Positions 18,988-27,723 of a stretch of DNA of 41,020 nucleotides are shown here, in pieces. How positions within the stretch are numbered: position 1 is the first letter of the stretch; every line of letters begins with the position of its first letter. The notes under the pieces are model-generated. The model did no database searches, was not told the DNA's origin, and saw only the letters and a list, made by a program, of their open reading frames with translations. This stretch comes from CAZIWJ01 sp964542855. Its GTDB lineage: Bacteria > Bacteroidota > Bacteroidia > Cytophagales > Cyclobacteriaceae. The DNA is taken from the NCBI GenBank assembly GCA_964542855.1, contig CAZIWJ010000002.1:1-41020 (forward strand), given 5' to 3'. The translations under genes and the position numbers were made by a program.

Positions 18988-20253
18988 ATGAGTGGACAAA
19001 AAATCAGCATTGAAAATGGTACGCTGAATGTACCCAATGAGCCTATCGTACCTTTTATTGAAGGAGATGGCACCGGAATTGATATCTGGCCTGCTACCCA
19101 GACTGTGCTAAATTCCGCAGTAGAAAAAGCCTACAACGGAACAAAAAAAATACACTGGAAAGAAACAATGGCCGGTGAAAAAGCCTTCAACGATTCCGGA
19201 GAATGGCTTCCTAAAGAAACACTCGATACATTCAGGGAGTATCTGGTGGGTATTAAAGGGCCTCTGACCACCCCGGTGGGTGGAGGAATTCGCTCATTGA
19301 ATGTAGCACTGCGCCAGGAGCTCGACCTGTACGCATGCGTCCGTCCGGTACGCTGGTACAAAGGCACTCCTTCACCGGTAAAGGAACCGCATAAAACCAA
19401 CATGGTTATTTTCCGGGAAAATACAGAAGACATTTACGCCGGTATTGAATACATGAATGGAACCCCGGAGGCTGAAAAATTACTCAACTTTTTGCAGAAG
19501 GATATGGAAGTGCAGAAAATCCGCTTTCCAAAAACATCTTCTTTCGGGATTAAACCAGTTTCGGTTGAAGGTACGGAACGACTGGTACGCAGTGCTATTG
19601 AGTACGCCCTGTTTCATAAGCTTCCTTCGGTTACCCTGGTACATAAAGGAAATATTATGAAGTATACCGAAGGAGCGTTCAAGCAGTGGGGCTACGAACT
19701 GGCCGAACGGGAATACGGCGATCGGGTATTTACCTGGATGGAATACGACAAAATTGTTGAGAAAGAAGGTAAGGATGCCGCAAACAAAGCCCAGGATGAA
19801 GCCGTTGACGCGGGTAAATTACTCGTTAAAGACAGCATTGCTGATGCTTTCCTGCAGCAGATTCTACTTCGCCCGGCTGAATACTCAGTTATTGCTACCC
19901 TGAACCTGAACGGCGATTACATTTCCGATGCCCTTGCAGCAATGGTAGGAGGTATTGGAATTGCCCCGGGTGCAAACATTAACTACGAGACCGGTCATGC
20001 GATTTTTGAAGCTACGCACGGAACTGCGCCCAAGTATGCCGGGTTGGATAAAGTGAACCCGGGTTCACTAGTTCTCTCGGGTGCCATGTTACTCGACCAC
20101 CTTGGCTGGACAGAAGCTGCCCAGATGGTTCGCGATGGGCTGGAAAAGTCTATTGCCAACAAGCGGGTAACTTACGACTTCGAGCGTTTAATGGAAGGGG
20201 CTACCCTGCTGAAATGTTCTGAATTCGGAAACGAAATTGTAAGCAACATGTAA
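18988..20253 (+). CDS. icd: Isocitrate dehydrogenase, NADP-dependent type
   Basis: This TCA-cycle enzyme oxidises isocitrate to 2-oxoglutarate. The 421 residues resemble the E. coli-type dimeric enzyme. Seen: GIRSLNVALRQ with S103 at the position of the substrate-binding and phosphorylatable serine of the E. coli enzyme, NTEDIYAGIE, and the C-terminal EATHGTAPKYAGLDKVNPGS cofactor segment. No IDH kinase gene is seen nearby. It is transcribed away from the SPOR operon and ends in its own terminator, so it is likely a single-gene unit. NADP preference is inferred from overall similarity to the E. coli type. Confidence 0.95.
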   Translation: MSGQKISIENGTLNVPNEPIVPFIEGDGTGIDIWPATQTVLNSAVEKAYNGTKKIHWKETMAGEKAFNDSGEWLPKETLDTFREYLVGIKGPLTTPVGGGIRSLNVALRQELDLYACVRPVRWYKGTPSPVKEPHKTNMVIFRENTEDIYAGIEYMNGTPEAEKLLNFLQKDMEVQKIRFPKTSSFGIKPVSVEGTERLVRSAIEYALFHKLPSVTLVHKGNIMKYTEGAFKQWGYELAEREYGDRVFTWMEYDKIVEKEGKDAANKAQDEAVDAGKLLVKDSIADAFLQQILLRPAEYSVIATLNLNGDYISDALAAMVGGIGIAPGANINYETGHAIFEATHGTAPKYAGLDKVNPGSLVLSGAMLLDHLGWTEAAQMVRDGLEKSIANKRVTYDFERLMEGATLLKCSEFGNEIVSNM

Positions 20254-20284
20254 AAACAGCTTACGCTTATTATTTAAGATTTAT

Positions 20285-20308
20285 AGCCGGGATTCTCCCG
20301 GCTTTTTT
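20285..20308 (+). terminator. Intrinsic terminator of icd
   Basis: An 8-bp perfect stem (AGCCGGGA / TCCCGGCT) with a TTC loop is followed by a run of six T, 32 nt after the icd stop. Confidence 0.88.
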
Positions 20309-20358
20309 ATAGTGCTATAATTAACGATTTAATTATACTGTTCAACCAGGCATTAACG

Positions 20359-21069
20359 ATGCAAAGATATTCTGTTCTATTTATCCTTCTTCTCCTGGCC
20401 GGTTGTGGCCCAAACGAGAATGAACTGCTGCAGAAAGCTCGAACCCAATTATCGCAGGATAACTTCCAGCAAGCTCTTCAACCCCTGAATAAGGTACTAG
20501 AATCGCAACCGAAAAATATAGAAGCCCTAAACATGCGGGCGGTAGCCCACTATGGCATGGAAAATTTTAATCAGGCTATTGAAGATTGTACTCAGGCCAT
20601 TACGATCGATAGTACCGATTACAAACCTTATTACAATCGTGCTAATGCCTTACAGCTCATGAGTAAGTACGACAGCGCGCTGCAGGATTACAATAAGGCC
20701 ATCAGCCTGCGACCCAATATTCGCGATTTGTACGTAAACCGGGGGGTGATATTATTTATGAAAGATCAGTACCCCTCGGCAGTGGAAGATTTTAATTTTG
20801 CCATCGGAATCGATAGCACTTACCACCTGAGCCATTTTAACAAGGGAAAAACCCACCTCGCAATGGGTGAACTCGTACAGGCCGAAGCCAGCCTGCAAAA
20901 AGCTGTAAACCTGAAGGGTGATTACGCTGCATCTTATTACTGGCTGGGCATTACCCAGCTACAGCAAGAGAAAAAAGAAACAGCCTGCACTTATTTGCAG
21001 CAGTCACTGGCACTGGGGTACCCCAACGCCCAGCAAACTGTGAACCGCTTTTGTACCGGAAAAAAATAA
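20359..21069 (+). CDS. TPR-repeat lipoprotein
   Basis: The 236-residue product has a short hydrophobic leader and a good lipobox (LLAGC), so lipidation at C16 is predicted. The mature part is a run of about six TPR units with regular Ala/Tyr/Pro spacing, for example NFNQAIEDCTQAITIDSTDY and YDSALQDYNKAISLRPN. This is a protein-binding scaffold, probably on the periplasmic face of a membrane. No partner is indicated. Its stop lies one base away from the stop of the small membrane protein on the opposite strand. Confidence 0.88.
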   Translation: MQRYSVLFILLLLAGCGPNENELLQKARTQLSQDNFQQALQPLNKVLESQPKNIEALNMRAVAHYGMENFNQAIEDCTQAITIDSTDYKPYYNRANALQLMSKYDSALQDYNKAISLRPNIRDLYVNRGVILFMKDQYPSAVEDFNFAIGIDSTYHLSHFNKGKTHLAMGELVQAEASLQKAVNLKGDYAASYYWLGITQLQQEKKETACTYLQQSLALGYPNAQQTVNRFCTGKK

Positions 21070-21070
21070 C

Positions 21071-21235
21071 CTATCGCGTGCTTAACAGAACGATACCGAA
21101 GGCCAGCACAACCATCCAGTACACGTAATCGTTCAGGGCAGGTATACTCATCGCATCGACGTACATGAGAAAGCTCAGCAAAACCAGTAGTACAGCAATA
21201 CCTCTTAAAATCGTTGTATTTTTTCTTTTAGCCAT
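21071..21235 (-). CDS. Small two-helix membrane protein, 54 residues
   Basis: I translated this short ORF by hand. It starts at an ATG (MAKRKNTTIL) with a basic N-terminus and ends at TAG. It has two hydrophobic stretches, residues 9-26 and 38-52, separated by a short polar turn (DAMSIPALNDY), which fits an inner-membrane hairpin. It is convergent with the TPR lipoprotein gene and fills the space exactly to one base. The regular codon use and the helix pattern support a real gene. I do not recognise a family. Confidence 0.7.
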   Translation of the reverse strand: MAKRKNTTILRGIAVLLVLLSFLMYVDAMSIPALNDYVYWMVVLAFGIVLLSTR

Positions 21236-21459
21236 GTTATTTTTTGTAAAGGTTATAGAAATTGTTTGTCATATTTAAAACCTGTTAAAATTTTATCCTT
21301 TGGGTTACAAATTCCCCTTTAGTTGCTGTACAGTACATCACCAGTTTAATGCACCATAGGGCCAATTATGCAATCAAACATTGGCCTGTTCAGCGATAGA
21401 ACTTTAAATTTCCGCCAAAAAAACAAAATTTCAACAAGTGCTAATGTTAGAGATTACTA

Positions 21460-22419
21460 ATGGCAAAAACCGGGACTGATATTGAGGAGGCAGCAAGGCT
21501 GTTAAAGAATGGAAATGTGGTGGGAATTCCTACTGAAACCGTGTATGGTTTAGCTGCCAATGCGTTAAACCCGGAAGCAGTAGCCCGCATATTCGAGGTA
21601 AAAAAGCGACCATCTTTCGATCCGCTTATTGTTCACATTCATTCACTAAACCAGGTAAAAGGATTAATACAGATTGAAAATACCATATTTGAACGGGTAG
21701 CTGAAAAATTCTGGCCCGGCCCCCTTACGATACTGGTTAAAAAAACCAGTGCCATTCCTGATCTCGTTACATCAGGCTTGCCGCGCGTAGCTTTGCGCAT
21801 CCCTCAGCACCCATTAACCCGGTCTTTGCTCAGTATCCTGAATTTTCCGCTGGCGGCGCCCAGTGCCAATCCATTTGGTTATATTAGCCCAACCACAGCT
21901 GACCACGTTATTGCCCAATTGGGTAAAGATATTCCTTACGTGCTCGATGGCGGGCCGGCTACTATCGGGGTTGAATCTACCATCCTCGACCTGGATAGCT
22001 CCCCGCCTGCGGTTCTGCGTATGGGGGGTATTTCAGTAGAAGACCTGCAATCGGTAATCGGCGAAATAAAGGTCAATGTCCACTCAACCGATCGACCTGA
22101 ATCACCGGGGACACTCAGCAGCCATTATGCACCACGTATCCCGCTAATATTAGGTAATATTCCTGAGTTACTTTCCCGTTTTGCAGATAAAAAGTGTGCT
22201 TTGCTTAGTTTTGAAAAGCGATACAGCTCTTTCATTCCTGAAGAAAATCAGTTAGTCCTGTCTGAACTGGGCAATTTGAACGAAGCGGCAAGGAACTTGT
22301 TCGCAACCCTGAGAATACTCGATACTTTACCGGTAGATTACATTCTTGCCGAGTACATGCCCAACAAAGGACTGGGTATGGCGATAAATGATCGCCTCCG
22401 GAGGGCTTCCGCTGGGTGA
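21460..22419 (+). CDS. sua5: L-threonylcarbamoyladenylate synthase, Sua5 type
   Basis: This enzyme makes threonylcarbamoyl-AMP from threonine, bicarbonate and ATP, the first step of the t6A37 tRNA modification. The 319 residues contain the YrdC catalytic domain (about 1-200) with PTETVYGLAANA, the KKRPSFDPL motif at 48-56, APSANPFG at 133-140 and GVESTILDL at 170-178. A SPGTLSSHYAPRIP linker at 215-228 and a C-terminal Sua5 domain follow, so this is the long Sua5 form rather than the short TsaC form. It precedes pgk by 82 nt, with a possible promoter between them. Confidence 0.95.
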   Translation: MAKTGTDIEEAARLLKNGNVVGIPTETVYGLAANALNPEAVARIFEVKKRPSFDPLIVHIHSLNQVKGLIQIENTIFERVAEKFWPGPLTILVKKTSAIPDLVTSGLPRVALRIPQHPLTRSLLSILNFPLAAPSANPFGYISPTTADHVIAQLGKDIPYVLDGGPATIGVESTILDLDSSPPAVLRMGGISVEDLQSVIGEIKVNVHSTDRPESPGTLSSHYAPRIPLILGNIPELLSRFADKKCALLSFEKRYSSFIPEENQLVLSELGNLNEAARNLFATLRILDTLPVDYILAEYMPNKGLGMAINDRLRRASAG

Positions 22420-22435
22420 TGAATAAATTAAAGAC

Positions 22436-22466
22436 TTTGAACTCATTCCTTTTTTGGTAACATTTG
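22436..22466 (+). promoter_or_regulatory. Possible promoter of pgk
   Basis: TTTG (22436-22439) and AACATTTG (22459-22466, one mismatch from TAnnTTTG) are separated by 19 nt. The box ends 35 nt before the pgk ATG. Confidence 0.4.
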
Positions 22467-22501
22467 TTCTGTAATTATCTGAAAACCATAAGCCAACCTG
22501 C

Positions 22502-23686
22502 ATGAAAACGATCGACGACTTAAACTTCAATGGAAGGAAAGCTTTAATTCGGGTAGATTTTAATGTTCCGCTCAATGATGAATACCAGATTACTGATGAT
22601 AACCGACTTCAAGCGGCTATTCCTACCATTCGTAAAATACTCGACGATAACGGATCGGCTATCCTGATGTCGCACCTGGGGCGGCCTAAAGGCGGTTTTG
22701 AAGAAAAGTTCTCACTTAAGCACCTGGTTAATTACCTAACCAATGCACTGAATACCCAGGTATTGTTTGCCAAAGATTGTGTGGGTGCTGCCACTGAAGC
22801 TGAAGCCAGTGGCCTGCAACCCGGGCAGGTTCTGCTGCTTGAAAACCTGCGTTTCCATAAGGAAGAAACCAAAGGTGACGAAGCTTTTGCCCAACAGCTT
22901 TCAAAACTGGGTGATGTGTATGTGAACGATGCTTTTGGTACAGCTCATCGTGCCCATGCTTCTACCGCTATTGTTGGTCAGTTTTTCGAGGAAAAAGTTT
23001 GTGGCTACGTTATGAAGGCCGAAATAGAAAATGCCGATAAGGTTCTGCAGAATGCTGACAGGCCCTACGTAGCCATTATGGGCGGCGCCAAAATTTCAGA
23101 TAAAATTCTAATTATCGAGCGACTGCTCGAACGAGTAAACCACCTGGTTATCGGTGGTGCCATGGCCTACACCTTCTTTAAAGCAATGGGTGGCCAGGTT
23201 GGAAAGTCGCTGGTTGAAGAAGACAAACTGGAACTGGCCAGAAACCTGATTCAAAAGGCAAAAGAAAAAGGAGTAGAACTACACTTACCCAAAGATTCGG
23301 TAGTTGCCGACGATTTTAATAAAGATGCCAATACGCAGGTAGCAGATAACCACCAGATTCCGAAAGGCTGGATGGGACTGGATATAGGGCCGGAAGCACA
23401 GCAGGTATTTGCCGAAATTATTGGGCAGGCCAAAACGGTGCTCTGGAACGGCCCCATGGGTGTGTTTGAAATGGAAAAATTTGCCGGCGGAACTAAGGTT
23501 ATTGCCGATGCCGTTGTAAAAGCAACTAATAGTGGTGCCTTTTCACTAATTGGCGGTGGCGATTCCGCGGCCGCCGTTAACCAGCTGGGATTAGGCGACC
23601 AGGTATCTTTTGTTTCTACCGGTGGTGGCGCCCTGCTTGAATACATGGAAGGAAAAGAATTACCTGGAGTAGCTGCATTATTATGA
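22502..23686 (+). CDS. pgk: Phosphoglycerate kinase
   Basis: This glycolytic enzyme transfers phosphate between 1,3-bisphosphoglycerate and ADP in the cytosol. The 394 residues match the family length. Seen: the substrate loop RVDFNVPL near the N-terminus, SHLGRPKGG, LLENLRFHKEE, the hinge region with NGPMGVFE, and the C-terminal GGGDSAAAV nucleotide loop followed by STGGGALLEYMEGK. Its stop TGA overlaps the ATG of the aminotransferase gene (ATGA), so the two are probably translated together. Confidence 0.98.
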   Translation: MKTIDDLNFNGRKALIRVDFNVPLNDEYQITDDNRLQAAIPTIRKILDDNGSAILMSHLGRPKGGFEEKFSLKHLVNYLTNALNTQVLFAKDCVGAATEAEASGLQPGQVLLLENLRFHKEETKGDEAFAQQLSKLGDVYVNDAFGTAHRAHASTAIVGQFFEEKVCGYVMKAEIENADKVLQNADRPYVAIMGGAKISDKILIIERLLERVNHLVIGGAMAYTFFKAMGGQVGKSLVEEDKLELARNLIQKAKEKGVELHLPKDSVVADDFNKDANTQVADNHQIPKGWMGLDIGPEAQQVFAEIIGQAKTVLWNGPMGVFEMEKFAGGTKVIADAVVKATNSGAFSLIGGGDSAAAVNQLGLGDQVSFVSTGGGALLEYMEGKELPGVAALL

Positions 23687-24846
23687 TTATCGACCCCGCT
23701 GAACGATTGAACAGCGTAAAAGAATACTATTTTTCCAGCAAACTGAAAGAAGTAAGGGCCCTGCAGGCCAGTGGAAAACCCGTCATTAACCTGGGTATTG
23801 GAAGTCCGGACCAGGCTCCCGACCCATCGGTTATTGATGTATTAATGGATGCCGCCTCTCAACCCGACACCCATGCTTACCAGCCATACCAGGGCATTCC
23901 TGAGTTAAAGCAGGCTTTTACCGACTGGTATGCCCGTTATTTCGGCGTTGAGCTATCAACTGAACAAGTATTGCCGCTCATCGGATCGAAAGAAGGGATT
24001 ACCCATATCTCCCTGGCCTTTCTGAACCCCGGCGATGTAGTACTGATACCTGAGCTGGCTTACCCCGCTTACAAGGCAGTAGCGGAAATGGTAGGGGCCA
24101 CGGTTATTACCTATCCTTTGCTGGAACTGGATACCGGCTGGTATCCTGACATGGAAGTGCTGCGCAAAATTGATACCCGCAAAGTAAAGCTGCTGTGGCT
24201 CAATTACCCACATATGCCCACCGGCACCATGGCATCTCGTTTCGTGTTCGAGGAACTGGTTGCTTACGCCAAAGAAAAAAAGGTATTACTTTGCCACGAT
24301 AATCCGTACGTTTTTGTGCAACAGGACAAGGATTTAATGAGCATACTCCGGATACCGGGTGGCATGGAGGTATCGCTTGAACTGAATTCACTGAGTAAAT
24401 CGCACAATATGGCCGGATGGCGGGTAGGTATGCTGGCCGGCCGGGAAGACTACATCAGGGCGGTGTTGAAGATCAAAAGTAATGTTGATTCCGGATCGTT
24501 TCGGCCCATTCAGATGGCAGCTGTTAATGCATTAAAACTCGACGATTCCTGGTACACTAAACTGGCCAGGACGTACCAGGAAAGAAGAAGGGTAGCTGAA
24601 CAACTGGCCCGGGTACTGGGTTGCAAGGTGAAACCAGGCCAGCAGGGACTATTCGTTTGGGCGAAAATACCCAACAAATATGAATCGGGGGAAGAAATGG
24701 TTAACGATTTACTGTATAACTATAACCTGTTTGTTGCCCCGGGAAGCATATTCGGAGCCAGAGGCGGCCAGTATATCCGGATTTCGCTTTGCGTTCCGGA
24801 AGAAATTCTGGAAAAAGCTATTGGCTACGTGAACCAAGCACAGTAA
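23683..24846 (+). CDS. PLP-dependent class I/II aminotransferase
   Basis: The 387-residue protein is a fold-type I aminotransferase of the aspartate or LL-diaminopimelate aminotransferase-like group. Seen: the PLP-binding lysine K239 in LNSLSKSHNMAGWR, D206 in CHDNPY that pairs with the pyridine nitrogen, and the carboxylate-binding arginine R366 in YIRISL. The usual NPxNPTG motif reads NYPHMPTG at 174-181, so the asparagine that normally contacts the PLP hydroxyl is M178. Its ATG overlaps the pgk stop by 4 nt. The substrate cannot be assigned from sequence alone. Confidence 0.93.
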   Translation: MIIDPAERLNSVKEYYFSSKLKEVRALQASGKPVINLGIGSPDQAPDPSVIDVLMDAASQPDTHAYQPYQGIPELKQAFTDWYARYFGVELSTEQVLPLIGSKEGITHISLAFLNPGDVVLIPELAYPAYKAVAEMVGATVITYPLLELDTGWYPDMEVLRKIDTRKVKLLWLNYPHMPTGTMASRFVFEELVAYAKEKKVLLCHDNPYVFVQQDKDLMSILRIPGGMEVSLELNSLSKSHNMAGWRVGMLAGREDYIRAVLKIKSNVDSGSFRPIQMAAVNALKLDDSWYTKLARTYQERRRVAEQLARVLGCKVKPGQQGLFVWAKIPNKYESGEEMVNDLLYNYNLFVAPGSIFGARGGQYIRISLCVPEEILEKAIGYVNQAQ

Positions 24847-24889
24847 CTATGTGGTTGAACCACAGTATCACACCAATTGATCATTTGCC

Positions 24890-25093
24890 ATGCCACTTTC
24901 TTTTGAATCTATGCGGGTAGGCCAGAAATACGTGCTGGTAAATCACCGGGAAGTTAGCGAATTTACCGTAGAGGAAATCCTGCCCGGCAATAACTATTTA
25001 CTCAAAGACCTGCATACCCTGGAGAAGTACACCATAAAAGACCTTATCCGATTCGGCAAGTTCGACGATTTTGACCTGAACGAACTGGAGTAG
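24890..25093 (+). CDS. Small conserved protein, 67 residues
   Basis: This acidic product has no signal peptide or membrane segment. It reads as alternating short strands (KYVLVNH, EFTVEEILPGNNYLLKDL, EKYTIKDLIRFGK) with a DFDLNELE tail, which suggests a compact beta-rich cytosolic domain. It lies 43 nt after the aminotransferase gene and may be the last gene of the pgk transcript. Similar small proteins seem familiar from Cytophagales, but I know no function. Confidence 0.75.
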   Translation: MPLSFESMRVGQKYVLVNHREVSEFTVEEILPGNNYLLKDLHTLEKYTIKDLIRFGKFDDFDLNELE

Positions 25094-25121
25094 TTTCGTA
25101 TTGCACTTTGTTATAGAGGTA

Positions 25122-27692
25122 TCAGTACAGAATATCCTCCTGCAAGTTCATTACTATCTGGGTATGGTCATCGTCGTAATCGAACAGGATGTCGCCGGTA
25201 TCGTGGTATAGTTTCATATGGTTCAGCTTGAAACGAATGAACGCTTTTCCCACACTGATTCCCGACAGCACACTAACAGTTGCATCTCCGTTCGGAGAAG
25301 TATTGACCCTGATTTTAGCGTTATTTTCTATCCGCATTTTATCGAAATCGATCCGGTCGCCGGCCTCATTGGCAATGGTGATGATCCCACTTTCGTTTTT
25401 AATAAACTTCAGCCGGACCAGGTTTTTATAAATTACTGGCGCCTCACGTTTAAATTGCGGGTTATATTTTTCCAAAGCCTGCTGGGCTGCTTTGCCGGGT
25501 ACCACCCTGCCCTGCTCGTTCACAAAATGAAGTACGGAAAACAAACCGGCTACAGAAGGATGATATCGTTTCTTAATCAGTTCATCACTCATTGATTTCA
25601 GTTGTGCTGCTGCTGCGGTGTTCGTATTGTAAGTAGCCCCAGAGTTTGTTACCGTTGCCGACAGGTTATTACCAACCAGCAACAGGTTGCCGTCCTCATC
25701 GATCGATAACCCGTCGTTATCGTACAGGGCACTTTCCTGGTAAGTACTACTGGAACCAATGCTGCCGTCGGGATTAATGCGGGTGGTGAAAATGGCATTC
25801 CGGGCATTGGCCTCCGGCTGAATTTTGCGGGTCCAGGCCAGTTGCCCTTCCAACGTATACCGAGCTACGAAATATTCGTTATCGCTAGTTTTCTGCAGCG
25901 TCTGGTCCGGGAATACCAGGTCGTGCTCAAAACTACCCACTACGTACAGGTTTTCATTGGCATCCAGGGTGATATTATACCCCATATCGTTGCCCCGGCC
26001 ATAAGCCCGGTTCATCCAGAGTAGCTTTTTCCGCTTACTTATTTTAGCTACAAAAGGATCGAGGGCCGTAGTTTCATCGATAATATAACCCGTAAGGTAA
26101 ATATTTCCCTTACTATCCGTGACTACATTTTTATTGTTCGTGCCGGGGTAACCGTTAAACAAATCGGCTGCCAGTTGCCAGGCATTGTCCTGAACCCCCT
26201 TAAAGAACGGATCCTGTAAAGCGACCAGGTTAATGCGGCTGTTGGCATACTGTTGCTGGGCCACTCCGGCAGGAGCATTTACATAAGTAGGATCGCAAAT
26301 AATATACTTTTCGTCCTGGAATACCACGTACTCCCCTTGCAGGTTGTCGGTTCTTACGGCCGTAGCAATATGGCCGGGGTAATCCAGCACCACCACCTGA
26401 AGACCAAGCAATTCCCGGATCAGGTATGTAAAAAGCACCGAACGGTCTTCACAGTCCGAATAACGGTAATGAAATACTTCCTCCGGGAATAAGTAACGCT
26501 CTCTTCCGAACTGCTCTTCGTCGACCTTATATTCAAAAGCCGTTTGCACAAAACGTAAAATAAGGTTAATGGCATCTCCCTGGCTACGCGCTTCAACTAG
26601 TGGCTGAAAAGCAAGCAGTAACGATTCTTTAATATTCCGCGAAACATTCGCTTCAAAGTGCGTGGTGTACTCGGCATCGGGGTAGTCGTTATAGAAAGCA
26701 ATGGCATTCAGGTTATACGATACCGGAATATCATATTCCTGTCCCTGGTAAGTGAAAGCAAAGTTCTTCTTCACATTGCTATTTCCCAGGTTCAGCGGAT
26801 GAATAATGTCCAGGTTTACCAGCCGGTCGGCCCCGGCGTAAACCTTATCGTAGGTGTAGATCGCTCCCGGATCTTCACCCAGCACGTAATAGAATTCATT
26901 ATTGATGTTAAAACGGGTACCATAAATGGTTCGGTTGGCAGCTATCAGCAAATGAACCGAACGGCTGTTCTTATGCCCAACTTTTACTTTATAGCGCGAT
27001 TTACTTAACAGGAACCAGGTAAGCAGGCGGGCGTTGGCCTCGCTCTGGTAACAGATACCATTAGCCAGTTTCCGGGCCATCATTAAGTAACCATAATCGT
27101 TCAGGTTAAACCGGCTTTTATAACTGTACAGCTGGTTAACTAATGCGCTGTAATTGGTATTGCTCATCGCCAGCCAAGCCTTGCTGATACTCGCTGAATT
27201 ATACTCGTCGTAAAAGGGCAGGCGTAGGTTCGGGTCGTAATTAAAATACAACAGGTTACCGTAGAACCCCATCTTAATTGAGCGGGAAGTATATTCACCC
27301 ATGCTTTCCTTTACGGGCATTGGGGCGCGAAAGCCGGGTATGGCCGGTAATGACTCAACAGCTGTATCCAGTTCTACCAGTTTTGGTGCAGGTTGTACCT
27401 TTTCCCTGAACGGGCTAATGGATGGTGGCTTGGGCGTTTTATCTTTTTCCTCTGCTTTTCCGCCATCAAACTCCCTGAACGACTGGGCCAGGTAACGGGC
27501 ATAAGCACTATCACGGGCTGCCACAAACTGGTTAAACTCTTCGATGTATTCTTTTTTAAAGCGATTAAAATCTTCCTCCTGGGCCTGCATCCCATCCTGG
27601 TATTGCTGCTTGAACTCCTCGAACGTCTGTGCCGGGGCAGTTAATCCGCTGAGTAACAGGGCCAGGGTGTATACGTATATTAATCGTTTCAT
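25122..27692 (-). CDS. Exported transglutaminase-like protein with beta-propeller-type repeats
   Basis: The 856-residue product has a signal peptide ending in APAQ. A charged helical, coiled-coil-like stretch (about 22-85) and a Pro-rich linker follow. A transglutaminase-like cysteine-protease fold then shows a complete triad: C414 in SDCEDRSVLF, H441 in PGHIATAV and D467 in IICDPTY. At about 520-680 there are repeats of the type 'D..GNIYLTGYI' and 'DANENLYVVGSFEHDL', typical of SBBP/NHL beta-propellers. The last 170 residues have no recognised domain. The protein may act on proteins or peptidoglycan in the envelope; crosslinking versus peptidase activity is open. It follows the LPP20/DUF4384 gene by 31 nt, so the two probably share a transcript. 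Confidence 0.85.
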   Translation of the reverse strand: MKRLIYVYTLALLLSGLTAPAQTFEEFKQQYQDGMQAQEEDFNRFKKEYIEEFNQFVAARDSAYARYLAQSFREFDGGKAEEKDKTPKPPSISPFREKVQPAPKLVELDTAVESLPAIPGFRAPMPVKESMGEYTSRSIKMGFYGNLLYFNYDPNLRLPFYDEYNSASISKAWLAMSNTNYSALVNQLYSYKSRFNLNDYGYLMMARKLANGICYQSEANARLLTWFLLSKSRYKVKVGHKNSRSVHLLIAANRTIYGTRFNINNEFYYVLGEDPGAIYTYDKVYAGADRLVNLDIIHPLNLGNSNVKKNFAFTYQGQEYDIPVSYNLNAIAFYNDYPDAEYTTHFEANVSRNIKESLLLAFQPLVEARSQGDAINLILRFVQTAFEYKVDEEQFGRERYLFPEEVFHYRYSDCEDRSVLFTYLIRELLGLQVVVLDYPGHIATAVRTDNLQGEYVVFQDEKYIICDPTYVNAPAGVAQQQYANSRINLVALQDPFFKGVQDNAWQLAADLFNGYPGTNNKNVVTDSKGNIYLTGYIIDETTALDPFVAKISKRKKLLWMNRAYGRGNDMGYNITLDANENLYVVGSFEHDLVFPDQTLQKTSDNEYFVARYTLEGQLAWTRKIQPEANARNAIFTTRINPDGSIGSSSTYQESALYDNDGLSIDEDGNLLLVGNNLSATVTNSGATYNTNTAAAAQLKSMSDELIKKRYHPSVAGLFSVLHFVNEQGRVVPGKAAQQALEKYNPQFKREAPVIYKNLVRLKFIKNESGIITIANEAGDRIDFDKMRIENNAKIRVNTSPNGDATVSVLSGISVGKAFIRFKLNHMKLYHDTGDILFDYDDDHTQIVMNLQEDILY

Positions 27693-27723
27693 CGGAAATT
27701 AGATTTGGGTTGTGAAGCAAGGT

